64,000 nucleotides of DNA from Leucosporidium creatinivorum (GCA_001600635.1 BCKL01000004.1:1078904-1142903), one strand, 5' to 3'. Shown: positions 31,868-43,653, counted from the first letter of the stretch. Numbers and translations: made by a program. Notes: generated by a model not told the origin, from the letters alone.

Positions 31868-33736
31868 TCAGTACCAAGCTGAGCGACTCGCCGTGACTGC
31901 TGGTCGACTCGTCGACCCCACCGCGCTCCAACCATCGCCGTCGCCACCGTTCGGCGCTGGCCCCGTCGAGTCGCTAATCTCGCTGGCAGGCTTCCTCCAT
32001 CCTGGGCCGCTGACCATAGCTGTTCCGAGTGGAGATGGTCTCGTGATGCGATGGATGCTCTCCACTCCTTCCGGTAGGGCTCCCAGTCCGCTCGACGAGC
32101 TATCGGAGCTGGTCCCTCGCCTCAACTCGGCGGCCTTTGCTGGACGACCGGGGTTGTTGATGGAGAAGCATGTTGTAGCGGGTGCCGAAGAGCCGGCGTT
32201 GTGAGGGAAGAACTCGAAGTGAAGGCCTTTGGTGAGGGCGGTGAGCTCGAGGACGTTGATGGGATGACGGCCGAGAGTGTTGAGGCGTGAGGTGCGGGTC
32301 TTGTCGCGACACCAGAGCTGGATGCGATTGTCTCGAGGACGAATGGAGAGCACTGAGGTAGATTAAAAAGTTAGCACTAGTCAGAAGTTTGAGCGAATTG
32401 AGCTCGGCGCACCTGCTCCGCAAATCTGGCCCTCCTCGACAAGCTGCTCCCCTACCAGCGCCAGTACCAGCCACAGCCAGCTTCGATCGAGCAAGGCAAC
32501 ATCTCCCTTGATGAGAAGCGACCATTTGCCGCCGTTGGCGTTTGCCGAGTGTTCCCAAGCGGGGATGATGCCGTCCTATTCGGAGTGTAGGGCGATTGAG
32601 TCTCTGGTCTCCCGATCCGAGCCCAAAGCACCTCAGCAGCAAACTCACCTTGAAGATGTAGACGCTCGTTCCAATCTCCTGCGTTGATGGCGTCTTGAGC
32701 GGGACAAAGAGACGAGCAAAGCTTTCGACCTCGGTAGCATCTCCGAGCTCCGTTAGCGACGATTCGTAGGCAGGTCGATTGCGGGAGAGGGCTGCGACTT
32801 TCTTGTTAGCGGCCGAGTCGGGTGGCGTCTGTTGGTAGAAGGTCCAGCGATGCTCGAGAGGGTAGTGAGGAAGGCTCTTGGTCGCCGCTGGCTTTGAGTG
32901 AGCGTTGCCCCAGCCTCCCGAGCCTGCTTCGAAAGGCAGAGGGAAGTAAGTAGGCGCATACTCGGATGGCAGGGGACGAGGCGGTGTTGGGGCGGAGATG
33001 GAGATGATAGGCGGCTGCTCGGTGATGGGCTCCGTCGGCGCCGACTTAGTCTCCTCCGTCTGCTTTAGCTCAACGGATCTTGAAGGACCTCCATCGAGCT
33101 TCGTGACGTCTGTAGCCTCTCGAAGAGCGTCGACGCTTCCCTTCTCCGCGAGCTTGGTGCGTAGCTGCTCGAGCGTAGGCGGTTGCGAGGCCGAAGTGTC
33201 AGTCGTCGAGGAGGGGAGCAAGTCTGTGGCGACGGGCACGCTGCTTGGAGCCGGATCGGAAGCCAGTGCTTTCTCCGGTGTCGTGGTCGAGCTGCGAGCC
33301 TGAGCGCGCGAGAGAAGGGAGGTCGAGAGTCGAGGAAGGAGGGGTGGTCTGAGCTCGGCAGGCTTGTCAGAGGTGGGGAGTTGAGCATCTTCGAGCTCAG
33401 AGTGAGCAGCAGGGCTTTTAGGCCTGTCGAGAATCTCCTCACGTCTGCGAACAGGGTACTAGGCGTCAGCTAAGCGGTCTAGCAAGGCTGAAGGAGGGCG
33501 ACTGACTCGGCGTACGCTTCTTCGGGTGCAGAAGAGCTTCGGCGTGGGTCAGGCAGCAGTATATCGTCCTCACCAGCTTCAACTTTCGCATCGGCACGCG
33601 TCGCCTCCTCTGCTACAGCTTCAGTCTCGTGCGAGCTCGTGTCGCCTTGTGAGGAGTCGCTCGTCTCGGCGTTGGCAATGGCGTCTGGTACGCTGCTGTC
33701 GAGCTCCTCTGTACTTGGTTCGTCTTGAGCTGCCAT
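31868..33736 (-). CDS. eIF4E-family cap-binding protein (4EHP/eIF4E2-like) with long N-terminal extension
   Basis: Binds the mRNA 5' cap in the cytosol, either to start translation or, for 4EHP types, to repress it. The start MAAQDEPSTEELDSSVPDAI opens a Ser/Thr/Pro-rich extension of over 200 residues, rare in canonical eIF4E (about 210 residues in all). The fold begins PHYPLEHRWTFYQQTPPDSA. It continues EVESFARLFVPLKTPSTQEI, YIFKDGIIPAWEHSANANGG, KWSLLIKGDVALLDRSWLWL, VLALVGEQLVEEGQICGAVL, SIRPRDNRIQLWCRDKT and GLHFEFFPHN. The distal cap-stacking Trp is present (PAWE). At the first cap-stacking site (RWALW in human eIF4E) the last Trp is Tyr (RWTFY). GEQ..EEGQICGAVLSIR is closest to 4EHP. 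About 90 extra residues follow the fold. 119 bp separate it from the divergent ACBP gene. Confidence 0.9.
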
Positions 33737-33855
33737 AGCGAGTCGAAGAAAACTGACGAGGTGAAGGTAGGAGCGAGAAAGGTGTGAGAGCTCGCGAGCT
33801 CGCGCCGCCCGACTTAGCTTCCTCGACAACTCGCCTTGCACCTCACCTCGCCAGT

Positions 33856-34805
33856 ATGAGCTCTACCGACGAATTCGAACGCGCTGTAGTCTACATCTCA
33901 AGCTCCAGCACCTCCAGCACCTCCGAAACCAAGCTTCGGGTGCGTCGAGCTCCTACTCCACCTCCAAGACCAGCGCGCTGACCTCCCTTGCAGGTCTACT
34001 CTCTCTACAAGATCGCTACCACCTCCTCACGACCATCTACCTCCCGCCCCGGCATCTTTGACTTCCAAGGCCGTGCGAAATGGGACTCGTGGACGGCGCT
34101 GGGGAGCAAGAGCGAGTATGACGGAGAGGGAGGGAGGGCGAGGGCGAGAGAGGAGTACATTGGAGAAGCGATCAAGATGGGGTTCAAGCGGGAGGAAGGC
34201 GAGGAGAGTGTAGCGGAGGACCGGCCGAGCGCCTCGTCCTCGAAGAGGCTACCGGAGCCTGAAGCGATGGTCAGGGTGTCAAGGATGGCCGAGGAAGAAG
34301 TAGATGATGCTGTGTGAGCTTCGCTCTGGCCCGCGTAGCGCTTATGAGGCTATAGGCCCCCAGATCGCTGACCTTCTCTCGGCTCGGCGCTCCCAGACCA
34401 CCATCCAAGCTGCACGAACTGGCCATTGATGGCTCAGCAGGAGCTCTGGAAGCATTCCTACAAGGAGAGGGGAAGGGTAGCAACCTCAACGAGCTCGACG
34501 CTTATGGCTTTGCGCCGGTACACCTCGCGACGGACCGAGGTGAGCTCGTTCGGCGCTCGAAGCCTTCGTTCTGTCTGACTGACCCGTCCTCCGGATTCAT
34601 AGGACACACCGAAGTAGTCAAGACTCTGCTCTTGCATGGCGCGACCAGAGATCTGAAGGTGAGTGCAGCGTCCGAATCTTCGGCTTCGGCGCTCGCTCAC
34701 CTCTCCCGTTTCCCTATCTTACCGCAGGACGAGGACGGCAACACCCCACTACAGCTTGCAGAGCTCTCAGAACATGATGAGCTGATCGCCCTCCTCAAGG
34801 CATGA
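33856..34805 (+). CDS. Acyl-CoA-binding domain protein with ankyrin repeats (ACBD6-like)
   Basis: Binds long-chain acyl-CoA for lipid metabolism and couples this to ankyrin-mediated protein contacts. The start MSSTDEFERAVVYISSSSTS runs into SETKLRVYSLYKIATTSSRP and STSRPGIFDFQGRAKWDSWT: the ACB fold with its conserved KL.LYxLYK and GRAKWDxW motifs. A linker follows (EEYIGEAIKMGFKREEGEES). Then come two ankyrin repeats: ELDAYGFAPVHLATDRGHTE with VVKTLLLHGATRDLKDEDGN, and TPLQLAELSEHDELIALLKA at the C-terminus. Five exons. The ACB-then-ankyrin order is that of animal ACBD6. Confidence 0.92.
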
Positions 34806-35427
34806 GTGCTCAGCGTCGCGCACTCGGGGCCGGCTAGTTGAAGCGAGTTCTCGGTGGACTGGTATCATCGTGCTCGATGGGGAGGACGCAGTAGTGAGAA
34901 GGAGGTGCATCTCGGCACGTGTTGTACTGTAATATTCTTCATCCGGCTGTCAGTCGAAAGGGATGGCGAGCTCGGCGACGGTTTGAGCGATTCGGGCTCT
35001 CTCTGTCGCAAGTCCACGCTTGATTCAAAGCAGACGAGCCGGGAAGACAATGCCTGCGGTAAACAAGCTGCCGATCCTACTGCCCAACAGACTAGCGGGA
35101 TCGCCCACCCGAGCAGTTGGCGCTTCCCTTTCATCTCTCTTTGTCTCGCAGCGCCGGTCGCTCTCGATGGTCACGGTTTGAGTTCAGGAAGGGAGAATGT
35201 TGTGGTGCATTCGTCCGGGGGTTAGAGTTATAAAGCGCACCTAAGACCAAATATAAGAGGAAGAGCGAGCTCTGTACAAGAGGGAGGGAGAGAAAAAGGG
35301 GGAGAGAAACGAGAGACGTGACGGTGGTGGTGACCCGAAGGTCGAGTAATAGAGTAAGTGTGTGAAGGGAGGGGGTATCTGGAACTGCGGGAGGGAGAAT
35401 GATGATGATGGAGTGAAGGTCAAGCGC
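34806..35427. other. Convergent intergenic region, ACBP gene and G-alpha gene
   Basis: 622 bp between convergent 3' ends; likely the two 3' UTRs. Minus-strand reading frames here look like continuations of the G-alpha antisense and show no conserved motifs. Confidence 0.6.
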
Positions 35428-37385
35428 GCTACAGCAGTCCCTGGGAGAGCGCAGAACGAGGTCAGCCGAGCGAACGAGAGCTGAAAGCGCCGAAGGGGAA
35501 CGTACGCAGTCGCGAAGGTTGACCTGGATGACAATGTCGTTGACAGCGCTCAAGACAAACTTGATTTGGTTGGTCTGTGAGAGAGCAGCAGGGTCAGCGA
35601 GGGCTCAACGAGCTTCGGCGTCGATGTTTCGACTCACGTCGGTCGCACAAGTGAAGTGAGTGTAGATCTGCTTGGCCGAAGACTGGTTGAGACCGACGAA
35701 TCGGCTGCTGAAGTAGTCGCAAGCAGCCTGAAGGTCGGCTCCGCCGTTGTAGTCGGGGAAGAAGTTGGAGATTGGTGACCGTGGCAGCTTCTCGCGGAAC
35801 AGGTCAATCTGTTGTGGAAAGGGAGGTTAGCGCTACTCCGCGTGAAGAGAAGGGCCGACGAAACGCACCTTGTTGAGGAAGAGGATGATGGATGTTCGCA
35901 CGAACCACCGCGAGTTGCAGATCGAGTCGAAGAGGACGAGAGCCTCCTGCATTCGGTTGATGGACTCTGAGGACGCGGAGGCGATCAGCTTTGACGTCTC
36001 TATCACTCGAACAAATCGACGACTCACCATCCTCGTAGAGCATCTGGTCGTATTCGGAGATGGCGACGAGGAAGACGATGGCGGTGACGTTCTCGAAGCA
36101 GTGGATCCACTTTTTACGCTCCGAACGCTGTCCTCCGACGTCGAACATGCGGTACTTGAGCTCTCCAATCTCGAAGTTGGTCTCGGTGATACCGGTCGTC
36201 TTGACACGGGAGCGGAGGACGTCTGCTCGGCGAGGAAGAGGTCAGCTTTGGGTCGGTCGCCGTTCAAAGTCCGCTTTCAACGCACCCTGGTCTGAGGGAA
36301 GGTAGTTGCGCGATCCTATCCGGGCGATCGAGTCGAAGTAGCTGCAGAGTAGAGCAAGTCAGCTCCCTTCCTCGACCGAGCCGACTCCTTCCCTCGCCCG
36401 TCCAGGGACTCACTATTGCGCCGAGTCGTTCAACTGGTACTCGCGACTCCTTCCAAAGCACTCGAGCACGCCAGCATCCTTCCACAGCTCCATGATGGCC
36501 TCGGTCACCTCGGCGTCGAGGTAGTCGGCCTCGATCTGGTGAGGCTGGTTCATGATGATCTCCTGATAGCGGGCTCCCGAAGAGGTGGCGAGCGAGATGC
36601 CCATCATGTCCATGGCATCGAGGATGACCTGGAGGAGCGGGAAATAGAGCGGAAGTCGAGGGAGAGGAGAGGTTGATTGACGGGCGAAAGAGCGGAGGAG
36701 AGCGACATATCAGCAGATATCCCATCCGGGGCAGCGTGGAAGAACTCCAAAAACTCACGTGCATCGACTGAACCGTGTTGGAGTAGATGATCTCCTTGTA
36801 GTTCTCGCGCTCCTTGTCCGAGTAGCTTCCCTGATGGATGAGCTTCATCTGCTTCAGGATGGTACTCTTTCCACTCTCTCCAGCTCCCAACAGGAGCATT
36901 TTGCTGTAAGAACATAGCGCAACATGGCGAATGGTCAGCAACAGCGCAGCGGAGAGGTCAATGACCGCGGCGTTCGAAGGAGGCGGGCAGTCTGACGGCT
37001 GCGTGGAGGTAAGGCGAGGCTCACATCTCATTCCTGCGTGAAGGAGGGGAAGGGAGGTTAGCGCAAGCTCTCCGTTCCGAGCGCGTAATAATGTAGTGCT
37101 TTGTCCGTCCGGTCCAGCTCGCTCCCCCTCGGCAGGTGGAGCGCGAGAGGCGGCCTGAGCGTCCGAAAACGCTCAGCACACCCAAACAAGGGCGAATCGC
37201 TGTAGGTCGCCGAGGATGACCTGCAGCGTAGTGTAGCCTTCTCCGCCGGGGATATCGCAATTGTAGGCCCTTCCACAGCAATTGCCAACTCACCTCATCA
37301 TCATGCGGTCCTTCTTGAGCTGATTCTCAATAGCGTCGCTCCGGTCCTTAGCAGACGAGTCCTCTTTGGATCCACCGCAACCCAT
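35428..37385 (-). CDS. Heterotrimeric G protein alpha subunit (G-alpha-i-like)
   Basis: A membrane-anchored GTPase that relays pheromone or nutrient signals. [20 protein letters not shown] carries Gly2 (myristoylation) and Cys3 (palmitoylation). Nucleotide-binding motifs in order: G1 [20 protein letters not shown], switch [21 protein letters not shown], switch [22 protein letters not shown], then [20 protein letters not shown] and [20 protein letters not shown] (NKID), and [20 protein letters not shown]. The C-terminus NLRDCGLL has Cys at position -4, the pertussis-toxin-type site of Gi proteins. Exon 2 is a 9-nt microexon (37025-37033) that supplies N-E-I between KKDRMMMR and KMLLLG, restoring the conserved NEIKMLLLG. 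The 5' intron is about 260 nt, much longer than most here. The last exon encodes only GLL. Fungal paralogue (Gpa1/2/3) not resolved. Confidence 0.98.
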
Positions 37386-39080
37386 GATGAGCTGGTCGGG
37401 GTCGAAGAGAGTGTTGAGTTGGGAGAGTGTGTAGGCGAGCAACGGGCGAGGAGGAGAGAGCGAGAGAGGGAGAGCCAAAGAGGGCAAGGCGTGAGCGGGG
37501 AGGCGAGTCGAAGCGGGGTGGGAGAGACAAAGGGCAAAGGTTAGCTGCTGATCTGCTGTAGGTGACCAAGTCGGGGGCTTGCCTAGTACTTGTGATGCGA
37601 GTTGTAGGGAGGTGAGGTGCAGGAAGGAGAGAAGGCAGGGAAGGGCGCGGGCTGAGAACGAGCGCTTAGCGTCTGTGTTCGCTGTCGCTCCTGTAGGTAG
37701 TCCGCTGTAGACCTGTTTGCTGCTGGGGCCGATGCGCTGTACGTCTGCAGGCGTATAGAAGCCGACGAGCGAGGCGAGAAGCGTGAGAGACGAGGTAAAA
37801 CGGTGTGGGAGAAGGCAGGAAGCAGGCCTCGAGTCGGTCGCTTCTTTGGGCGGCCGAGGGCAAGTAGTCGGTCGAGAGATCGAGCACAAAGGCTCCGCTC
37901 CTTTCTCCTTGCTCTCGCTTCCATTCTTCACCTACAACAAGGTTGCACCTTTTACTCTCTTACAGCTTTCCTTCGCTCCCAGCACCGACAGCTCCCTCTG
38001 TCATTTCGGATCATTTGGAGTCGCCGACTTCGGCGCTCTCGGCCCCCCTGGCTCTTCATCGTGGTCGGGCTCTCGCGAATGAGCCTGCCTCCTTCCCAGC
38101 CAAAGACAATGTTCGGCTCTTGCCATGCCAAGCTACAGAACTCCCCTCGGCGCCACGCGAGCTCGAGTACTCTGTCCTCGTGGTCCTTCTTACTCCTCAC
38201 CCGCTCTCTTCTAGCCGAACCGCTCGCTCGGTCGACTTGACTTCACTTCACACAACGACCACCGTCTCCTCATCACACTTCGCTACACGAAAGCAGAGCG
38301 CCGAACGGGATTGTCCGCTGCTGCACGGCTATCTTCTCGCGTCGACTCTCGGCGACCCCGACGGCAACCATCTGGAAGCTCCTCCTCAGGGCCCTGTACT
38401 ATTCCTTCTCCGGCCGGTCAAGACGGATGCCACCAGCGGGATGTACTGGCATCAAGGGGAGCATCATCCGGGTCCGATTTGCTCGCTGCGCGAGATAGGA
38501 GCGAGTGGGCAGCCTCGAGGAGCGGTTGCTGCTCGGCGATGGCTCCGTTCGGAACTCGTCGGCGGCTGAAAGCTCGTCTACACTTGCATAGAGATCTGAA
38601 ACAACGCTCCATCCGGGCCGTACTCTCAGTACATCTTTTCCCGCCTTCAACAGCTCGCAGCTCATCTTCTTCCATGTCCTTTTTCGGCGCCGAGCAGCAG
38701 GTTCTCAACTTCCAAATCCCCCGCCTCATCAGCGCAGAGTCAGCTTCCTCCGAGAATGAAATGCAGATCCCTGGTATTGTAGATGAGCGGCGGAGAAGTG
38801 CGCGGGCGAGACGTGAACCGAAAACGGATGAGCTAGGTTCGCCGAAAGGGGTGCTCGGCATGCTTCTTCTTCTCTCCGGCTTGGCGAGACGAAACCAGCT
38901 CACAACCGAAAAGGTGGTATCGTTTTGCGATTGACCGATTCCTAGAACGAGGAGGAGGCTACAGCTACTACATGAGACAGACAAACTCGGGGGAATCTCA
39001 GCGGCGGCGGCGGCGAAAGCGGACCAGCGACTAATGCCTCCCTCCTCCTCTCTAGCACGAGCTCATCATCGAACGCCTCT
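37386..39080. other. Large intergenic region upstream of the G-alpha gene
   Basis: 1.7 kb, the longest gene-free stretch here. Overlapping open frames of about 200 codons occur on both strands (for example 37943-38569 and 38311-38934 on plus, 38418-38984 on minus). None has recognisable motifs or a convincing intron structure, and GC-rich DNA throws up such frames by chance. It also holds the G-alpha promoter and the 3' UTR of the minus-strand methyltransferase-like gene. One TCGGCGCCGA palindrome lies at 38684-38693. Confidence 0.5.
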
Positions 39081-42000
39081 CTATGCCGTAGCAGTAGACG
39101 TCTCGGGTCCCTTCCTCCTCAGCGCGACGATCTGCACCTCCAACTCGAGCGGTTGAGGGCCTTCCTCGTCGACCTTCTCCTGTTGAATCGGAGACGAGCA
39201 GGAGGGTCAGCTTCTGCAGAGAGACGGAAAACAATGTTACTGACCTTGGCGACCGTCCATAGACACTCGAGGATCCACTCGCAAGCAGCTCGAGACTCGA
39301 GAGCATCGCGAAGGATGCTCCGCATGGTCGACTCGTAGAAGATTTTGAGGAGCTGTTCCAGACGGCAATAAGTCAGTACAGCCTTCTCAACCTCTAGCGA
39401 GAGCTTCGAGAACTCACCTGCATGGTATGGTCCGAGTAAGAGGCGGGAGAGACGGTCTTGTGCTCGAGTCCGCGCCAGGCGGGATGAGAGAGGACGATGA
39501 TCTCCTCCTCCTCGACGGTCCATGAGTGCTGCATGGCGCGAAGGACGGCTTGCGTCTGACGGGGTGTGCGAGGGTGAATTGGGAGGGCTGTAGAAAGGCG
39601 GAGAAGGGTCAGCGTGCTCGGCGATGAGAAGAGGCGACGGGCGAGGGAAGCTTACCGAGAAGTAGACGAGCGACGGCGGGCTTGAGCAGGTTCGTAGAGA
39701 CGAGTCGCTGAATCGCCTTGCCCAAGATGCCTGACAACAAGTCCCAGATGTCCCTCTTCTTCAACAACGGCACCGCCGGCGAGCTAATCGCCCGCTCCCT
39801 CAACGTCGGTCTCATTGGCTCGGCCGATACTCCAGGGGTACCAGGGTTCGAGAGGGATCCTCCATTGGTAGCGTTCGGCGATGCAGACGAGTTGGTACTG
39901 GCGCCGCGTTGGAGGACATGCTGGAGGGCGGCGCTGGCGGCGGGTGTGGTGGGCGCTGGGGTGGACTCTGAGCGAGCGATGTAGGCCATGGCGAGAAGTC
40001 CGCCGGGCTTGAACTCGGTTGCGCGGGAGGAGAGGAAGGCCATGAGCTCGCCATGAGCGAGCGTGCTCGGCGGCATGTGATACCTAGGCGAGGGGAAGGG
40101 GTGTCAGCTAGCGATCGAGAAAGGGAAGGAGAAGAGAGCATATGACGCACTTGCGGTCGGTGCTCAGCCAGTGCAGCGCCATGGCCGAGAAACCAAACGA
40201 GACCGACGAGCGAGGGAGAACCTTGGATGCGAACGGCCGACTTGCAAACGCCGAGAAGACCCTGTTCTCGAGCTCTTGCGCTGCGAGCCAGCTAGGGTTG
40301 AGGTACGACGAGTCCGAGTTGCTCTCGAGCATCTGAGAGAGGGCGCGAAAGTCGGAACCAACCTTGTCGGCGTGGGTGACTTGAAAGGAGAGCGAGTCGG
40401 TGTCGTCGGCGTGCGAGGAGGATGAGGACGCCGAAGAGTCTGAAGGAGAGAGTGCAGCGTGCCGTGCAGCGAGTTGAGAGATGATGGGCGGAACGAGCGA
40501 TGAGGATCTGCGAGCGGGGAGGAAAAGAGATGAGGATTAGCTTATAGCGCCTAAGGTTGAACTCGGAGACGACTCACCTCGAGTTGAGTGCACCATACTC
40601 GACGATATGCACCACCTCGTCCTCCTTGGCCAACGGCACCTTCGGCAGATGCCTCTCGATCAACGTTGCCAGCCTCTCCCTGGTCGAAGGTCCGAAGTGA
40701 CCTCCTCCCGAGCCGAGCATCAACGCCTCGTTCCCGATCCTCTCATTCGACCCGTTCGGCGTCCCCGTGTTCGACGTCGCCGCTCCCACAGCTCCCACGC
40801 CCCCACCTCCTCCGCCGTTGGTCCCAGGCGTCATCCTCACCGGCGCCGGCGTCTCATCCTCCAGAGCCATCAAATCGTCGACCTGAGGGATCGAGCTCTT
40901 TCCCGAGCCGTCCCTCGACTCGCCCAGCGAGAAGTCGATGCCGGAGAAGCTGAGAGCGCCGATAGGACCGAGCACGTCGTTCCAAGCGAGGTCGGCAGCC
41001 GAGGTGAGGTGTCGACCTGTTCCCGATGATTCGGGGGGAGTGAGAGGTGCAGGTTCGGGTGAGGCGTAGACATGGTGAGGTGAGGAGGTGACCGAGGAAG
41101 AGGATGACCGCCAGTGGCCGGGAGTGGTCGGTGCTCGTGGTGGTGAGGAGTGGAAGTCGTTGGATTGAGAGCGGATTCGTTCGCTTGCCCGTGGTGGAGA
41201 GGAGTGTTGGAGGTGTCGCGGGAGGGCGGCGTGGGAGGAGGGAAGAGGGTTGTCGCCGTTCTGCGGAGGGGTGCGGCCGATGGGCGTGGAAGGGGAAGGG
41301 GAGACGGCTCGAGGAGTACCGCTACTGCTGGTGAAATGTGGTGTTGATGGCGAAGGAGGGAAAGGAAACTCTTCGATGGGGCGGCGCATAGCAGGTCCGA
41401 GTCCGTCCGCAGACGTCGCTGAAGTGTGAGAGGTCGAAAGAGGAGAGGGCAGTGCTGGCTTGTAGGAGGGAGAGCACACGGGTGGCGAAGGACGAGGTTT
41501 GGCCGACGAGCGGGCTGGCGAGTTGCGGGAAGGTTCGCCTCCGAGTGCAGCGGGATCGGACTTGGCCTTGACGACCTGCTCGCTCCCGTTCACAACGGGA
41601 ATCGCATCCTCCGAAGCGGCTCGTAGTAGCACGCCCGGCACCTCGGAAGCTGTTGGCGTTTGCTCGACTTCCCTTGCCTTCCCCTTGGGATCCGAGCTCG
41701 AGTCGGCGCTGGGGAGTGAGGGCGAGAGGGCAGCGAGCGAGAGTCGGAGGGGAGATTTCGGTGCGGGAATGGCAGACGAGTCGGAGGAGAGTGAAGATGG
41801 AGGTCGAGGTGATGCTGAGGGGAACTTGAAGCTTGATCCGAAAGGTGATGTGCTCGAAAGGGAGGAGGAAGCGACTGGCGGTGCCGTGTGGGGAACGTCC
41901 TGCTGCAGAGCTGCATCGTAGCGAGCCGGTCGAATGCTCATCTGTAGCCCTTCGTCGTCCTGGTCCGTAGATCTGTCGCTCTGGAGCCCTAGCCCTGCAG

Positions 42001-42283
42001 TCGCAGCCAAATCACAGCTCTCGGCCGTAGCTTCGGAGGCCAGGTCGTCGGCGCTGCGAGTGCGCGGTCGCGAGCCTAGGGTCGGGGAGAGACGAGCTGC
42101 TGCCTTGAAGCGCCGTACAGCGAGTGTCTCTTGCGGTACGAGAGGGCCGCGCGGAGATACTGGACGACCTTGGGCGTGATGGCGAGGAGGAGTGGAAGGA
42201 GGGGAAAGCCCCGAGGTGGAAGCGACCGGCGCCTCGATGGAAGGGAAGAGGAGTTCGCCGTCGGACTTCGGTGGGTTCTCCAT
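39081..42283 (-). CDS. SAM-dependent methyltransferase-like protein (SABATH-like fold) with long disordered N-terminus
   Basis: The first exon (40574-42283) encodes about 480 Ser/Pro-rich residues starting MENPPKSDGELLFPSIEAPV with no visible domain. The folded part begins at its end: STRERLATLIERHLPKVPLA, EDEVVHIVEYGALNSRSSSL and VPPIISQLA, which resembles the SAM-binding segment of SABATH-type carboxyl methyltransferases. Then SQMLESNSDSSYLNPSW, FASKVLPRSSVSFGFSAMAL and HWLSTDRK, matching the family's region that places the catalytic loop and the HWLS motif. Later exons give HGELMAFLSSRATEFKPGGL, KKRDIWDLLSGILGKAIQRL, IIVLSHPAWRGLEHKTVSPA and CEWILECLWTVAK. It ends ETSTATA. The substrate is unknown. 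The fold call is by motif order and is moderately sure; extra 5' exons cannot be excluded. Confidence 0.7.
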
Positions 42284-43653
42284 GTCGATGTACCGCTGGC
42301 AAGTTGAATCAGGGTCAGCTTGCAGTTCGGGCGGATTGATGAGGCCGGGGGACGAGCTGCGCTTGGCTGCTGAAAGGACTCACTTGAAGACGGCTACAGC
42401 AGGACGGACTGTACGCTTCTCACTGAATGATACTGCTTGCACTGGGCGAGCGTCTGGATGGTGGAGGATGAAGAGCGAGAGGGAGCGAGGGAACAGCTGC
42501 GACGAGGGTGAAGAGGGTGAGCCTTGGGACACGACTCGGCACAGCACAGCACAGCCGCGAAATTGCACTCGTCCTGAATTGACCCAGCACTCACCTGAAT
42601 CCTCGCTTTCGAGAGAGAGAGAGAGAGCCTGACCGACGAAGCGAGCTAACCTGGCGTTCACGAGCAATTCCAGGTCGTACTCGACGACAGCTGCTGGCGC
42701 CAGGCGAGGGAGCAAAACGGAAGGGTGTTGAACGCTGAAATGTACGCTGCTCAGAAGGGCTCGTGCGCTGGTCCCAAGTCCGTCTTGTAACGTCGTCTCC
42801 TCGGGTGCAGGGCACGGAGCGAGCTTGTTTCGAGTTGAAGCTGGTGCAGCGACCGCTCGTCCTTGCTAATGTAGCAGATCTGATCGAGATGAATCTGCCT
42901 TGACGCTGCTTGATGAGCTGCAGGCTGGTGCGTCGCTTTGTTGTTTGAGAGCTGCCGGCGAGAAGGCTTGGAGAGCGAGGGTGGTCGAGAGCGGGGTAAC
43001 GAGCGAGAAGGCGGTGAGCTCTGATGGGGTACAGCTGGGTCGATCCTCCTGTAAGCTTCGTTTGTGCTGTAGCAGAGTAGACGAGGAGTGGTAGAAGACT
43101 GAGCCCCGAGCGAGGCGCCTGCCCTCTTTGTCGGCGATCTCGACCCTGCCGCGTGCAGATTGGGAACGGCAGCCTCCCTGCTCCCGTGAAGCTCTCTAAT
43201 GACATCTCGCAGGCGCGCTTGAGCACCTGTCCTGTAGCCTTGCAGGATCCTCGCCCCAGAAGCACGCCGACCCCCTTTCCTCGACGCCGAAGCTACGCCT
43301 GAACCTTCCCAGCACGAGCTACAACGGTCGCTGCTAGTAGTAACGTGGACGAGGCCATGCTCGTAATCGCATCGTGGATCTGGTACACAGATCGCCGGCC
43401 TCTGCTGCTCGTGACCTCCCGAGTCACTTCCCGACCTCCCATCCTCGAGCCTCGGCGCTCTCGGCTCTCAGCTCGTCCTCCCATCAACTCTGCGCGAGCA
43501 AGGCTTTGATTCTGTATTCAATCGTAATGCACAACATCTGTCTGGCTATCTGCGAATGTAGCCCTTTGGATCCCTCTCCCTCCCGCTCCACGCCTTTGCT
43601 CGCTCCCGCACCGAGCCAAGCGCCTGGACGACCGAGGCTCAACAAACTTCCTC
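42284..43653. other. Intergenic upstream of the methyltransferase-like gene and downstream of TAF5
   Basis: 1.37 kb. Contains the promoter side of the methyltransferase-like gene and the TAF5 3' UTR. A minus-strand open frame of 224 codons (42591-43265) has no recognisable motif. Nothing else is seen. Confidence 0.5.

Noticed and set aside
38311-38934. 207-codon plus-strand frame ending TTEKVVSFCD
   Set aside because: Arg/Ser-rich composition typical of chance frames in this GC-rich DNA, and overlapped by similar frames in other phases.
42591-43265. 224-codon minus-strand frame upstream of the methyltransferase-like gene
   Set aside because: No motif, no splice structure linking it to the downstream gene, and biased Arg/Ser content.
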